Positions 1-13,320 of a stretch of DNA of 64,000 nt are shown here, one piece after another. Every line of letters begins with the position of its first letter. The stretch's first letter is position 1. The position numbers and the translations under genes were made by a program. This DNA is from Coriobacteriia bacterium. Its GTDB lineage: Bacteria > Actinomycetota > Coriobacteriia > Anaerosomatales > SLCP01. The notes under the pieces were generated by a model. That model saw only the letters and a program-made list of their open reading frames with translations. It made no database searches and was not told the DNA's origin. The stretch lies in assembly GCA_030603745.1 (NCBI GenBank), contig JAUVXE010000008.1:37759-101758 (forward strand). The letters are read 5' to 3'.

Positions 1-1307
<1,307 letters not shown>

Positions 1308-1319
1308 CGGCTCTCGTTC

Positions 1320-1676
1320 CTAGCGCACCGGTCGGGTCTCGTAGTGCTCGAGCACGGGAGGCGTGTCGAGCGGCTCTCCCGCGATAAGCGCGAGCACCCT
1401 CCCGTAGACGAGGGTGCCCTCGATCTCGGCGCGCGCCCACACCTGCACCCGCGTGCCGTCCTGGTCGTAGAGGTAGACCTCGACCCCCCGCGCTGCCGCC
1501 GCTGCCGCCGCGGCCCTGCCGGCGGTGTTGCGATCGCCCCGCGTGCCGGCGGCGACGTCGGCCGCCTCCCTGGTCGCCTCGACCAGTTCGCGACGGGTGT
1601 TCACGAAGGCGCCGAGGTCGTTGACGAAGACCGCGGCCAGCGCGAGTACGACCGCGATCACGATGATCTTCTTCAT
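1320..1676 (-). CDS. Small membrane-anchored protein of unknown function
   Basis: I do not recognise the family. The 118-residue protein starts with Lys-Lys and a hydrophobic stretch (residues 3-20) that can act as an uncleaved signal anchor. An alanine-rich helical region (about 25-70) follows, then a short beta-rich tail. The layout recalls TadE/TadG-like pseudopilin-type proteins, but the match is weak. A longer reading frame begins at 1742, but that would overlap the upstream gene, so I chose the ATG at 1676, right before the hydrophobic segment. It is the second gene of a four-gene minus-strand operon, with 37 bases before it and 12 after. Confidence 0.6.
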   Translation of the reverse strand: MKKIIVIAVVLALAAVFVNDLGAFVNTRRELVEATREAADVAAGTRGDRNTAGRAAAAAAAARGVEVYLYDQDGTRVQVWARAEIEGTLVYGRVLALIAGEPLDTPPVLEHYETRPVR

Positions 1677-1713
1677 GTCGGTCCCGTCACCGCCTTCGCC
1701 GAAGAGGTCCCTG

Positions 1714-3702
1714 TCAGCGCATCTTACCAGCATCGAAGGCACGCACGCGCCTCCGGATGTAGACGAGGAGGCCGAGCAGGAGCAGCGCCACCCCGCCCAC
1801 CACCGCGAGCCGGTCGAGATACGACGCCCGCACGGTGCTCGAAGCGCTGTCCAGCAGCACCTCGCCGGCCCAGAGTTCCATCTCGAGGCGGCCCGAGAGC
1901 GAGGAGCGGAGGTCGACGCTCACGGTGTGGAGGTTCTCTTGCGGCCGGACGCTCAGCAGTTCCGTCCCGCCGCCGGGGAGGTGCACGTCGCCGGCTCTGA
2001 CGACGAGCCTGATCGAGAGGTCCTTCGCCGTGCCGTTCGCCACGCTCACCGGGACGTCGCCGCGCGCGCCCGGAAGCGTGACGTCCTTGACGGTGAGCGT
2101 CACCTGGTCGAGAAGCTCCGACGCCCCGCGGACCGCCGCCGCGGCGAAGGCCCGTCCCCGGTCCGCCATGCTCCAGCTCCCGTCGGGTCCCGCCCACCGC
2201 GCGCTCTGCGCGACGAGCGAGACCTCGTTGATCGCGGCGACATCCGGGTCGGTGACGCCGGCGGCCGCCTCGAGCGCGACGGCGTAGCGCCTCGCCTCGA
2301 CGACCTCCGAGGGGTAGCCCGCGGGCGCGACCGTGGAGGCGCTCACCTGCGCGGGCGGCTCGAGCGTCCCGTTGGGCGGGGCGGCGGCTGCGCTCGAGGC
2401 CGTGACCACGTCGGCCCAGGGCACCGAGGAGATCACCGTCGCCAGTGAGAGCACGCGCTCCACGGCATGGTTGCGTCCCGGTCCGGCCTCCACGGCCGCG
2501 ACCAGCGGCACCGTCGCCTCCTCGGACACCGCGCGGTCGAACACGCGCATCAGCGCCGGCGTCGTGTCGGTGGCCGGGAGACGCGCGGTCAGCCGCTCGT
2601 CGGCGACCAGGCCGAGGACCTTCGAACCCTCGAGGCCCCAGACCCCCCCGGCGACCGTCTCCTCGTCGCTCGGGGTGAGCGGTCCCGGATCGAGCAGCGC
2701 CCACGCGATGTCGCGCTCGGCGAGCACATCGAGCGCTCCGGGCGGCATCGCGTCACCGACGACCGCGGTACCCGCCGAGGGGGACGTCTCGAGCGCGGCC
2801 AGGTACGCCGACCGGGAGTGCGCGTAGTGCACGCCGAGGTCGAGCAGGGCGCCCGTCTCGACGAGCATGCCGATGTCGGGGTCGCCGTACGGGACGTCGA
2901 GGAGCTCGAGACGCCCGGTCGCGACGGCCTCGCGCAACAGGTCGAGGGCGGCGGCGTAGCGTCGCGGCGTCTCGTCCTCGGCCGGGACGTCCACGAGTCC
3001 CGCCGGCCCGGACAGCGTGTATCCGGAGGCGACGCGCGACCACGCGTCGAGCGTCATCCCGGGGATGCCGAGGGTGAGGCGCAGGCGCGGGTCGTCAACG
3101 ACCGCCCCGGCGACCAGGGCGACCTGATCGAGCGCCGTGCCTGGCGCGGCCGGGTCGACGACGAAGTTGCCCGCGGGATCGATCCCGGGTGCCTCGGCGA
3201 CGCGGATCACCAGCGCCACGGGGGTGACGGCGGGGCGGGGCGCGTGGAGGAGCAGGTGGCCCTCGACGACGCGCTCCCTCGGCTCGCCGACCTCGGTCCG
3301 GACCCGGATCTCGTACGGGTAGGCCGCCGCCGGGAGGGAGAGGTCCGCGAGCTCCCGCGTGAACTCGGCCGTCACCGTCCCCGTCTCGACGTCGCTGCGC
3401 ACCTCGGTACGCTGGAAGAGCAGCGCGCCGGACGGGCGCCGCAGCTGGAAGCGGACCTCGAGGTAGGGGGTCGGCTCCTCGACCCGCACCTCGGCGCGGA
3501 CCGTGAACGCGCCGTCGGTTGGGAGCGAGGGCGGTCCCGCGTCCACGCCGACCCCTGCGCCCGTGCTGCCTTCGGCGCTCGACGGCGGGGTCGCGTGCGT
3601 TCCGGGGGGCACCGCGAACAGGCCGGCCAGCAGGAGGCCGGCCAGCAGGGCGAGAAGGGTGCGGCGTGCGGTGCGGCGCCACGTCCCGGAGAGGGTGCGC
3701 AT
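1714..3702 (-). CDS. Secreted, C-terminally membrane-anchored protein (DUF6049-like)
   Basis: A 662-residue exported protein. It starts with a basic signal peptide (residues 1-37, ending near THA) and ends with one hydrophobic helix followed by an Arg-rich tail, so the bulk faces outside. The large middle part (about 140-420) looks like an alpha/beta barrel of the deacetylase or glycoside-hydrolase-57 type, without obvious catalytic residues. A beta-sandwich region precedes the C-terminal helix. This order resembles the actinobacterial DUF6049 family, whose role is unknown. The frame stays open to 4002 but would then overlap lon, so I chose the ATG at 3702, which has a GGGAGT ribosome site and directly precedes the signal peptide. 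First gene of the minus-strand operon. Confidence 0.68.
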   Translation of the reverse strand: MRTLSGTWRRTARRTLLALLAGLLLAGLFAVPPGTHATPPSSAEGSTGAGVGVDAGPPSLPTDGAFTVRAEVRVEEPTPYLEVRFQLRRPSGALLFQRTEVRSDVETGTVTAEFTRELADLSLPAAAYPYEIRVRTEVGEPRERVVEGHLLLHAPRPAVTPVALVIRVAEAPGIDPAGNFVVDPAAPGTALDQVALVAGAVVDDPRLRLTLGIPGMTLDAWSRVASGYTLSGPAGLVDVPAEDETPRRYAAALDLLREAVATGRLELLDVPYGDPDIGMLVETGALLDLGVHYAHSRSAYLAALETSPSAGTAVVGDAMPPGALDVLAERDIAWALLDPGPLTPSDEETVAGGVWGLEGSKVLGLVADERLTARLPATDTTPALMRVFDRAVSEEATVPLVAAVEAGPGRNHAVERVLSLATVISSVPWADVVTASSAAAAPPNGTLEPPAQVSASTVAPAGYPSEVVEARRYAVALEAAAGVTDPDVAAINEVSLVAQSARWAGPDGSWSMADRGRAFAAAAVRGASELLDQVTLTVKDVTLPGARGDVPVSVANGTAKDLSIRLVVRAGDVHLPGGGTELLSVRPQENLHTVSVDLRSSLSGRLEMELWAGEVLLDSASSTVRASYLDRLAVVGGVALLLLGLLVYIRRRVRAFDAGKMR

Positions 3703-3769
3703 CCGGTCGACTCCCGGTCCCGATCCCGCGTCCGGCCTCGACTCAGGCACCGCGCGGGACGTGTATCGT

Positions 3770-3781
3770 CCATTCGAATGG
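3770..3781. repeat. Perfect 12-bp palindrome upstream of lon
   Basis: CCATTCGAATGG lies 52 bases before the lon start, in the 130-base gap between the divergent lon and the minus-strand secreted-protein gene. It could be an operator for either gene. It matches neither the HAIR nor the CIRCE consensus. A possible -10 (GATTAT, 3790-3795) lies just downstream. Confidence 0.35.
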
Positions 3782-3832
3782 GGCAGAATGATTATCGCAC
3801 GGCGTCGTGCCGAGGAAAGGAACCACACCGGA

Positions 3833-6214
<2,382 letters not shown>

Positions 6215-6277
6215 GCACCGCGTTCGCTTGTGTCCGCGTCAAAGACGCCCGCCAGTCGACCGACGGAGGCAGCCCCG

Positions 6278-7006
6278 GTGAGCCTGACGACCGATACGAG
6301 CGTTCAGGCCGCGCCATCCAGGCCGCGGCTGCGCATCGCCGTGCGTGCCCTCGGAAACGTGCTCATCGGCCTGTCGCTGGGGCTGCTCTTCTACTACTTC
6401 GCCACCGACCTCATCACGCGGGGCGCCCAGGAGTCGCTCCTCGCCGAGGCCGCGGAGCTCGGGACGGTGGGGGCGCCGTCGCCCGACCGCGTCCTCGACG
6501 AGCCTGAGCCCGGCGCCACCGGCTGGGAGACGTGGATCGAGGAGGACATCGCGTTCTGGCGCGGGGTCGGCGACCACGAGGTCTTCGGCCGGCTCGTGAT
6601 CGAGCGGATGGGCCTCGACGCGATCGTGGTGCGCGGGGTCGACCGCGAGGCGCTCAAGCTCGGGCCGGGCTGGATGCCCTACACCGACGTGCCCGCACAG
6701 ACCGGCAACGTGGGCATCGCCGCGCACCGGACGACCTACGGCGCGCCGTTCCGGCGCCTCGACGAGCTCGTGCCGGGTGACCGCGTCGAGTTCTACTCGC
6801 CCTTCCGACGGTACGTCTACGAGGTCCAGCGGCAGTTCACGGTCACGCCGGACCAGGTCGAGGTGGTCCGCTCGACCGAGGAGCCCACGCTCACGCTCTC
6901 CGCGTGCCACCCGCCCTACAGCGCGCGGTACCGCCTGATCGTCCAGGCGACGCTCGTCGAGATGCAGCGACTCGACACTGACGCGGGCGTGCCGTCGGCG
7001 CCGTAG
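6278..7006 (+). CDS. Class E sortase (first copy)
   Basis: A 242-residue membrane-bound cysteine transpeptidase of the class E group, common in high-GC Gram-positive bacteria. One hydrophobic helix (about 20-45) anchors it. The catalytic His is H150 (GIAAHRTTYG), the catalytic Cys C210 (LSACHPPYS), and the Arg R217 or R219 follows. Such sortases cut a sorting motif (usually LAxTG) and join surface proteins to the wall. The GTG at 6278 has a clear GGAGG site eight bases before it; the frame also opens at GTG 6230, which has no ribosome site. A second copy lies at 8120-8839, and a riboswitch-controlled secreted protein is encoded between them on the other strand. Confidence 0.9.
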   Translation: MSLTTDTSVQAAPSRPRLRIAVRALGNVLIGLSLGLLFYYFATDLITRGAQESLLAEAAELGTVGAPSPDRVLDEPEPGATGWETWIEEDIAFWRGVGDHEVFGRLVIERMGLDAIVVRGVDREALKLGPGWMPYTDVPAQTGNVGIAAHRTTYGAPFRRLDELVPGDRVEFYSPFRRYVYEVQRQFTVTPDQVEVVRSTEEPTLTLSACHPPYSARYRLIVQATLVEMQRLDTDAGVPSAP

Positions 7007-7033
7007 CGTCCCGGTGCGGACCGATCATACAGG

Positions 7034-7061
7034 GAGGCCCGGCGGGTGTCCGCCGGGCCTC
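7034..7061. terminator. Hairpin terminator between convergent genes
   Basis: Perfect 12-bp stem with arms GAGGCCCGGCGG and CCGCCGGGCCTC around a GTGT loop, 27 bases after the sortase stop and 53 bases from the stop of the convergent HEIWH gene. It has no T-run, which is common at this GC content. It could serve both strands. Confidence 0.75.
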
Positions 7062-7114
7062 TCGTGGTCTCGCATCGGTGGCCGACCGTCCGGTCGAATC
7101 GCCACCGCCCGATG

Positions 7115-7780
7115 CTAGAGGCGGAAGTCGCCTGCGTTGCTGGGCGGCACGGCCTCGCCCCAGTTGATCTGGCCGTTGTGGTGCCAGTCGATGATGTGCC
7201 AGATCTCGTGGTCGATGATGCGCTCGAGGCTCGCGGTGTGGTTCGGGTTGATGATGATCCGCTTGGACTTGTAGTAGACGATCGCCTGCGGGTTGCCGCG
7301 GGTGTCGCCGAACTCGACGGTCGTGCCGGAGACGTACTTCCAGGTGCGGGCACGGTTCGCGAGGATGGAGCGGGCCTGGGCGAGCTTGTCGCCGCTCGAG
7401 GCCTGTGCGGCCGGCGCCGAGGCCTGGGTCGCCGAGCCGGAGGCGGGGCGGGACGCGGTGCTCGTGCCCGAGGTCCGGGTCGAGGTCGAGCGCGTGGCGC
7501 TCTTCGCCACGACCGGCTTGGGCAGCGGCGCCTTCGCCTTGGCGGGACGCTTGGAGGCCTGGGTGAAGAAGGCGACGTCCGCCTCGGGGGCGGCGATCTT
7601 CTCGGCGCGCGTGACCGGCACGTCGACCGGGACGAGCACCGAGGCGAACTTGGCCGAGATCGAGGCCGCCCGGGCATCCACGAGCACGGACGCCATCGCG
7701 GGAGCGGCTCCTACGGCGAGCGCGGCGGTGAGGACCACCGCGACGAGCCGGGTCATGTGCGTGCGCTTGCTGGACTTCAT
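7115..7780 (-). CDS. Secreted HEIWH metallopeptidase-like protein under a c-di-GMP riboswitch
   Basis: A 221-residue exported protein with a signal peptide (residues 1-33, ending near AMA), a long low-complexity Ala/Thr/Ser/Lys stretch (about 75-125), and a compact C-terminal domain holding HEIWH (residues 191-195) followed by IIDWHHNG. HExxH is the zinc-binding signature of many metallopeptidases, so a small extracellular or wall-bound peptidase is plausible, but the third ligand is not obvious and the activity is inferred. I chose the ATG at 7780: an AAGGGGTG ribosome site precedes it and it sits at the signal peptide, while the longer frame runs through the riboswitch. Expression should follow cyclic di-GMP. 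Sortase genes lie on both sides. Confidence 0.8.
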   Translation of the reverse strand: MKSSKRTHMTRLVAVVLTAALAVGAAPAMASVLVDARAASISAKFASVLVPVDVPVTRAEKIAAPEADVAFFTQASKRPAKAKAPLPKPVVAKSATRSTSTRTSGTSTASRPASGSATQASAPAAQASSGDKLAQARSILANRARTWKYVSGTTVEFGDTRGNPQAIVYYKSKRIIINPNHTASLERIIDHEIWHIIDWHHNGQINWGEAVPPSNAGDFRL

Positions 7781-7814
7781 CGTCGTGCACCCCTTACGAG
7801 CCTGGTGTGCACAT

Positions 7815-7856
7815 CGGCCCGGATCCCTCCCTGTGGCGTTGGGTGGGACCGGGCCG
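7815..7856 (-). promoter_or_regulatory. Long hairpin between riboswitch and start codon (expression platform)
   Basis: In the minus-strand leader, arms CGGCCCGG and CCGGGCCG pair, and the inner CCC/GGG and CCC/GGG tracts extend the stem to about 14 pairs with small mismatches. It lies between the aptamer (7881-7970) and the ATG at 7780. It could act as a terminator. A second possible hairpin near the start pairs GTGCAC-type arms around the AAGGGG ribosome site. Confidence 0.5.
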
Positions 7857-7880
7857 AGGCTATCCGACCAGATCTCGTAC

Positions 7881-7970
7881 CCGGCGGTCCGGCTGTCTTG
7901 GGAGGTGAGCCCTCCGGTAGACCCGTGACTTTGCGAAGCGCGCCTTTCGGCGTGCCGTGCCTTTATCGGG
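7881..7970 (-). ncRNA. Cyclic di-GMP-I (GEMM) riboswitch aptamer
   Basis: Read on the minus strand, this stretch has the features of the class I c-di-GMP aptamer in order: the ATAAAGGC entry, a CGCC-GAAA-GGCG stem capped by a GAAA tetraloop, the conserved CGCAAAG joining segment, CACGGGTCTA, an apical GGAGG/CCTCC stem, and the AAGACAGCCGG receptor arm closing toward ACCGCC. It lies about 100 bases before the start of the HEIWH protein. The family is known to control surface, motility and exopolysaccharide genes. The rest of the 7781-8119 gap holds the expression platform and the second sortase promoter. A TTGACA on the minus strand (7994-7999) could belong to the leader promoter, but I see no clear -10. 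Confidence 0.85.
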
Positions 7971-8048
7971 GGAGTCCGATGACGATGTGCGACTGTCAAC
8001 TTCCGTACACGGGGTATATCGGCACGAGGGGCGCGCGGCATTAGCGCC

Positions 8049-8070
8049 TTCTGTAACATCCGTCACAGAA
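8049..8070. promoter_or_regulatory. CRP/FNR-family-like palindrome at second sortase promoter
   Basis: Arms TTCTGTAAC and GTCACAGAA are separated by ATCC, with one mismatch. The core reads TGTAA-N6-TCACA, one base off the CRP consensus. A possible -10 TATGCT lies at 8085-8090, and the right arm overlaps the matching -35 position (GTCACA, 8062-8067). Confidence 0.45.
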
Positions 8071-8119
8071 ACCGGGGCATCCGTTATGCTCCGCGGAGCG
8101 CATGAGAGGAGTCGGCCAG

Positions 8120-8839
8120 GTGGATACCGGTGCCGCCGCCGGAGCGGCCCACGCCGCACGGCTCGCGCCGGGGCGCACGCTCATGCGGGCCCTCGGCAAC
8201 GTGCTGCTCGGTTTCGCCCTCGGCATACTCTCGTACTACCTGATCACCGACCTCGTCACCCGTCTGGGTCAAGGAGAGCTGCGCGACGAGCTGGCGGCCC
8301 TCGGCACCGCGGGATCGCCCTCGCCCGATCGTCTGGCCGGCGAGGGGGGCGGCTTCGACTGGGAGGGATGGGACGCCGAGGACCGCGCGTACTGGGAGGC
8401 GCTGCCCGTGGGCGGGGTCTTCGGCAGGCTCGTGATCGAGGAGGCCGGCGTCGACGCGGTCGTGCTCAAGGGCACGTCACGAGAGACCCTCAAGCGCGGG
8501 CCGGGCTGGATCACCTACACCGACCTCCCCGGGCCGACCGGCAACGCGGCGATCTCCGGTCATCGGACCACCTACGGCGCGCCGTTCCGCCGGTTGGACG
8601 CCCTCGGCGCCGGTGATACCATCTACTTCTACTCGCCGTACCGGCGCTACGCCTACGAGGTGACCGAGTCGTTCTCCGTCACTCCGGACCGGGTCGAGGT
8701 CGTGGCCTCGACCGCCGAGCCGCGGATGACGCTCACGGCGTGCGATCCGCCGTACAGCGCCCGGTACCGCCTGATCGTATGGTCGGACCTCGTCGAGGTC
8801 GCCAGGCTCGCAGACACCCCGGCCGAGGCCGGACGGTAG
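8120..8839 (+). CDS. Class E sortase (second copy)
   Basis: A 239-residue paralogue of the sortase at 6278-7006. It has one N-terminal membrane helix (about 25-48), H148 in ISGHRTTYG, C208 in LTACDPPYS and the downstream SARYR arginines. It should join secreted proteins with an LAxTG-like motif to the wall or to each other. The frame also starts at ATG 8102, but that codon has no ribosome site, while GTG 8120 follows AGAGGAG by eight bases. The epimerase gene begins 15 bases after its stop, so the two may be co-transcribed. No sortase substrate is visible in the window. Confidence 0.88.
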   Translation: MDTGAAAGAAHAARLAPGRTLMRALGNVLLGFALGILSYYLITDLVTRLGQGELRDELAALGTAGSPSPDRLAGEGGGFDWEGWDAEDRAYWEALPVGGVFGRLVIEEAGVDAVVLKGTSRETLKRGPGWITYTDLPGPTGNAAISGHRTTYGAPFRRLDALGAGDTIYFYSPYRRYAYEVTESFSVTPDRVEVVASTAEPRMTLTACDPPYSARYRLIVWSDLVEVARLADTPAEAGR

Positions 8840-8854
8840 GGACGGAGTGGTCGG

Positions 8855-9790
8855 ATGCGCGTGTTGGTCACCGGTGGCGCCGGTTTCATCGGCGCGAATC
8901 TCGTGCAGTCGCTCGTCGGAGCCCACGAGGTCGGGGTGATCGACGACCTGTCGACCGGCCGTCCCGAGAACCTGCATCCCATGAGCTGGACGCGCACGCT
9001 CGACATCCTCGACGAGCGGCTTCCCTCGGCGGTCGCCGAGTTCGCCCCCGACGCGGTGGTCCATCTCGCGGCCCAGTCGAGCGTCCCCCGCTCCCTCGTC
9101 GACCCCGACTTCGACTGGCGCGTCAACGTCGACGGCACCCGCGCGGTCGCCGCCGCGGCCATCGAGGCCGGCGTGAGCAGGTTCATCTCCGCCTCCTCGG
9201 CGGCGGTCTACGGGGCCCCGGCCGAGGTGCCGCTCACGGAGTGCTCCCAGAAGGGCCCGGCCAACCCGTACGGGAGCTCGAAGCTCGCCGCCGAGCAGGT
9301 CCTCGCCGAGGAGCTCGCGGGCACGCCGGTCGACTTCGCGTCGTTCCGCTTCTCCAACGTCTACGGCCCGCGGCAGGACGCGCACGGGGAGGGCGGCGTG
9401 ATCGCCGCCTTCTGCGGGGCGCTCGCCGCCGGGCAGACCCCCCAGATCCACGGCGACGGCACGCAGACCCGCGACTTCATCTACGTCGGTGACGTCGTGG
9501 CCGCGATCACGGTGGCCCTCGCTCACGAGGGGCGCTTGCGGGAGGCCGACGCGTGCGGCCCCGCGTACAACATCTCGACGGGGGAGGAGACCTCGGTCGT
9601 CGCCATCGCCGAGGCGCTCAGGCCGGTGGCGTCGTTCTTCGGCGAGTACGAGCGGGTGTCGCCCCGGCCCGCGGACGTCGCGCGCAGCGCGCTCGACGCC
9701 TCGAAGGCGCGCGACGTGTTCGCGTGGGACGCGCGGGTTCCGCTCCCGGCGGGTCTCGCCGTCACCTACCGCTGGTTCGCGCGCGCATGA
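8855..9790 (+). CDS. NAD-dependent sugar-nucleotide epimerase (GalE-like)
   Basis: A 311-residue short-chain dehydrogenase of the extended sugar-nucleotide type. The NAD-binding GGAGFIG is at residues 7-13, the catalytic serines are in the SASSAAVYG segment, and the Tyr-Lys pair is in NPYGSSKLAAE. The closest well-known relatives are UDP-glucose 4-epimerases, which interconvert UDP-glucose and UDP-galactose for cell-surface sugars; other substrates are possible because specificity cannot be read from these motifs. It follows the sortase gene closely, which suits an envelope role. Its stop overlaps an ATG at 9787 of the next frame, whose better start is 9805. Confidence 0.87.
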   Translation: MRVLVTGGAGFIGANLVQSLVGAHEVGVIDDLSTGRPENLHPMSWTRTLDILDERLPSAVAEFAPDAVVHLAAQSSVPRSLVDPDFDWRVNVDGTRAVAAAAIEAGVSRFISASSAAVYGAPAEVPLTECSQKGPANPYGSSKLAAEQVLAEELAGTPVDFASFRFSNVYGPRQDAHGEGGVIAAFCGALAAGQTPQIHGDGTQTRDFIYVGDVVAAITVALAHEGRLREADACGPAYNISTGEETSVVAIAEALRPVASFFGEYERVSPRPADVARSALDASKARDVFAWDARVPLPAGLAVTYRWFARA

Positions 9791-9804
9791 GCGGGAGGGA
9801 GCCG

Positions 9805-10356
9805 ATGTCGCCGGCCGACGACGTGCGCGAGCTCGCCGACGCCTATGCACGCAAGGTCGACGCGGAGCTCGCCGCCGCCGATCGGGAGGCGCCCGGGTCG
9901 GACGTCGTGCCGAGCTCCGGCGACCCGTACGCCGTCGTGATGCTCGTCAAGGGCGACCCCGGACCGGCCGAGGTCGCGGGCGGGGCAGCGCTGTCCGGGC
10001 CCGACGGGGAGGCCGCGCGCAAGGCGCTGCTCGCGCTCGGGTTCGAGGAGGACGAGGTGTTCGCGACCGTCGCCCGTCCCGAGGCGGGGATCGATCCCGC
10101 GGCCCTCGCCCGGCGGTTGCGCCTGCAGGTCGAGGCGGTCGACCCGTTCGCGGTGGTCGCCCTCGACGGCGTGGCCGCCGAGATCCTCGCCGCCGCCTTC
10201 GGGCTTGCCCGGGTGCCGTTCGGGCGCGAGATCCGCACATTGGGCCGGGTGCTCGTCGCGGTCGACGGGCTCGAGGCCTCCCTCGGCGATCCGCCGGCCA
10301 AGCAGCGCGTCTGGCAGCACTTCCAGGCGCTCGGCCCGCGCGAGCCCGCCCTGTAA
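9805..10356 (+). CDS. Uracil-DNA-glycosylase-like protein with degenerate motifs
   Basis: A 183-residue protein. Its layout follows the family 4/5 uracil-DNA glycosylases: a VMLVKGDPGPAE segment where those have a GExPG motif, then GAALSGPDGE in the place of GxPFVGxxG, a helix, a VDPFAVVALDG strand in the place of the RPxVIVxLG strand, and a terminal helix. The C-terminal HPS-type motif and the iron-sulphur cysteines are missing. It may be a catalytically dead or changed member of the superfamily; I infer this from pattern only. The ATG at 9805 has GGAGG six bases upstream; an ATG at 9787 overlapping the epimerase stop has no site. Confidence 0.55.
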   Translation: MSPADDVRELADAYARKVDAELAAADREAPGSDVVPSSGDPYAVVMLVKGDPGPAEVAGGAALSGPDGEAARKALLALGFEEDEVFATVARPEAGIDPAALARRLRLQVEAVDPFAVVALDGVAAEILAAAFGLARVPFGREIRTLGRVLVAVDGLEASLGDPPAKQRVWQHFQALGPREPAL

Positions 10357-10373
10357 CAGGCGGGCGGGAAGCG

Positions 10374-10562
10374 TCAGTCCTCCTCGATCTCCGGGATCGC
10401 GCCCATCGGGCACTCCTCCATGCACGCCGCGCAGGCGGTGCAGTCGTCGTCGTTGACGGCGACGGCGACGTCGCCCACGAGCTCGAGCACGCCCTCGGGA
10501 CATGCGTCCACGCAGATCCCGCAGGCGGAGCAGTCGTCGGCCTCGATGATCGGTCGGGGCAT
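10374..10562 (-). CDS. 2[4Fe-4S] ferredoxin
   Basis: A 62-residue ferredoxin. Two CxxCxxCxxxCP motifs (CSACGICVDACP near residue 11 and CTACAACMEECP near 41) bind two [4Fe-4S] clusters. Such small acidic ferredoxins carry low-potential electrons in anaerobic metabolism. The gene stands alone on the minus strand, divergent from the dnaK operon, with GGGAGGAT before the ATG. The 250 bases to dnaK hold the heat-shock promoter and a GGGCGG/CCGCCC hairpin (10589-10604) that would lie in the ferredoxin leader. Confidence 0.93.
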   Translation of the reverse strand: MPRPIIEADDCSACGICVDACPEGVLELVGDVAVAVNDDDCTACAACMEECPMGAIPEIEED

Positions 10563-10701
10563 CGATCCTCCCTCGTCACACGGCGTACGGGCGGTCGGCC
10601 GCCCCGGTCTCGCCGTACGTTAACCGCCGTCGCGCGCGGTGTAAAGAGGCAGGGTTTACCTTCCGGCCGTGCGTGGGTATAGACGGGGTGTTAGCATGAA
10701 A

Positions 10702-10722
10702 CTTGACAACGACGCACTCAGA
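10702..10722 (+). promoter_or_regulatory. HAIR operator (HspR site) in dnaK promoter
   Basis: CTTGACA and ACTCAGA flank a 7-base spacer, each matching five of seven positions of the HAIR consensus CTTGAGT-N7-ACTCAAG. It overlaps the -35 box and the spacer of the dnaK promoter, so bound HspR would block RNA polymerase. HspR is encoded in the same operon at 14531, which gives a feedback loop. Confidence 0.72.
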
Positions 10723-10731
10723 TTCTAGGAT
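10703..10731 (+). promoter_or_regulatory. Sigma-A-type promoter of the dnaK operon
   Basis: A perfect -35 TTGACA (10703-10708), a 17-base spacer and -10 TAGGAT (10726-10731). Transcription would start about 75 bases before the dnaK ATG. The HAIR operator lies across it. Confidence 0.7.
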
Positions 10732-10813
10732 TCGGCTCCATCGGTACCAGGGTGGACCGGACGTGATTCCACGCGCCCGCCCGGGCGCGTCCGTCATGAG
10801 AGGAGAGCGACAG

Positions 10814-12727
<1,914 letters not shown>

Positions 12728-12729
12728 TC

Positions 12730-13311
12730 ATGCGCAAGGCACCGAAAGAGCCCGCGGACACCGGGTCCGACGCGCCCTTCGATCCCGAGCTCGAGAGCGA
12801 CCTCGGCGCGGAACTCGAGTTGCGCGGGGACCAGCTGCTCGCGGAGCTCGAGGCCGCCCGCGACGAGGCGGCGACGCACCGCGAGACCGCCCAGCGCGTG
12901 CAGGCGGAGTTCGAGAACTTCCGCAAGCGCATGACGCGCGACCATGGCGACGCGGTGAAGCGCGCCGGCGAGCGGATCATCGGCGAGTTGCTGCCGGTGA
13001 TCGACAACCTGGAGCGTGCGATCTCACACGCGACCGGGGAGGGCGATACGGCCGGCGAGCTGCTCGCCGGGGTGCAGATGGTCCACGGGCAGCTGCTCGA
13101 CGTGCTGGCCAAGGAGGGAGTCGTCGTCGACGACCCCTCCGGCCGGCCCTTCGACGCGCTCGCGCACCAGGCGGTGGGGCAGCACGAGGACCCGGCGCTG
13201 CCGGAGGGCACCGTGGTCGAGGTCTACCAGAAGGGCTACGAGCTGCACGGCAGGACGATCCGGCCCGCGATGGTCGTGGTCTCGACCGGAGGCCCCGCGC
13301 CCAAGGAGTGA
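12730..13311 (+). CDS. grpE: Nucleotide exchange factor GrpE
   Basis: A 193-residue GrpE. The acidic N-terminus is disordered, a long coiled coil (about 35-95, including FENFRKRMTRD) drives dimerisation, and the C-terminal beta domain ends with the GYELHGRTIRPAMVVVS signature. It opens the DnaK nucleotide pocket to release ADP. It starts two bases after the dnaK stop and is followed nine bases later by dnaJ, so all three are made together. Confidence 0.96.
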   Translation: MRKAPKEPADTGSDAPFDPELESDLGAELELRGDQLLAELEAARDEAATHRETAQRVQAEFENFRKRMTRDHGDAVKRAGERIIGELLPVIDNLERAISHATGEGDTAGELLAGVQMVHGQLLDVLAKEGVVVDDPSGRPFDALAHQAVGQHEDPALPEGTVVEVYQKGYELHGRTIRPAMVVVSTGGPAPKE

Positions 13312-13320
13312 TCCGAGCCG

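Noticed and set aside
6230..6277. Upstream GTG start for the first sortase
   Set aside because: No ribosome site, while GTG 6278 has GGAGG at eight bases.
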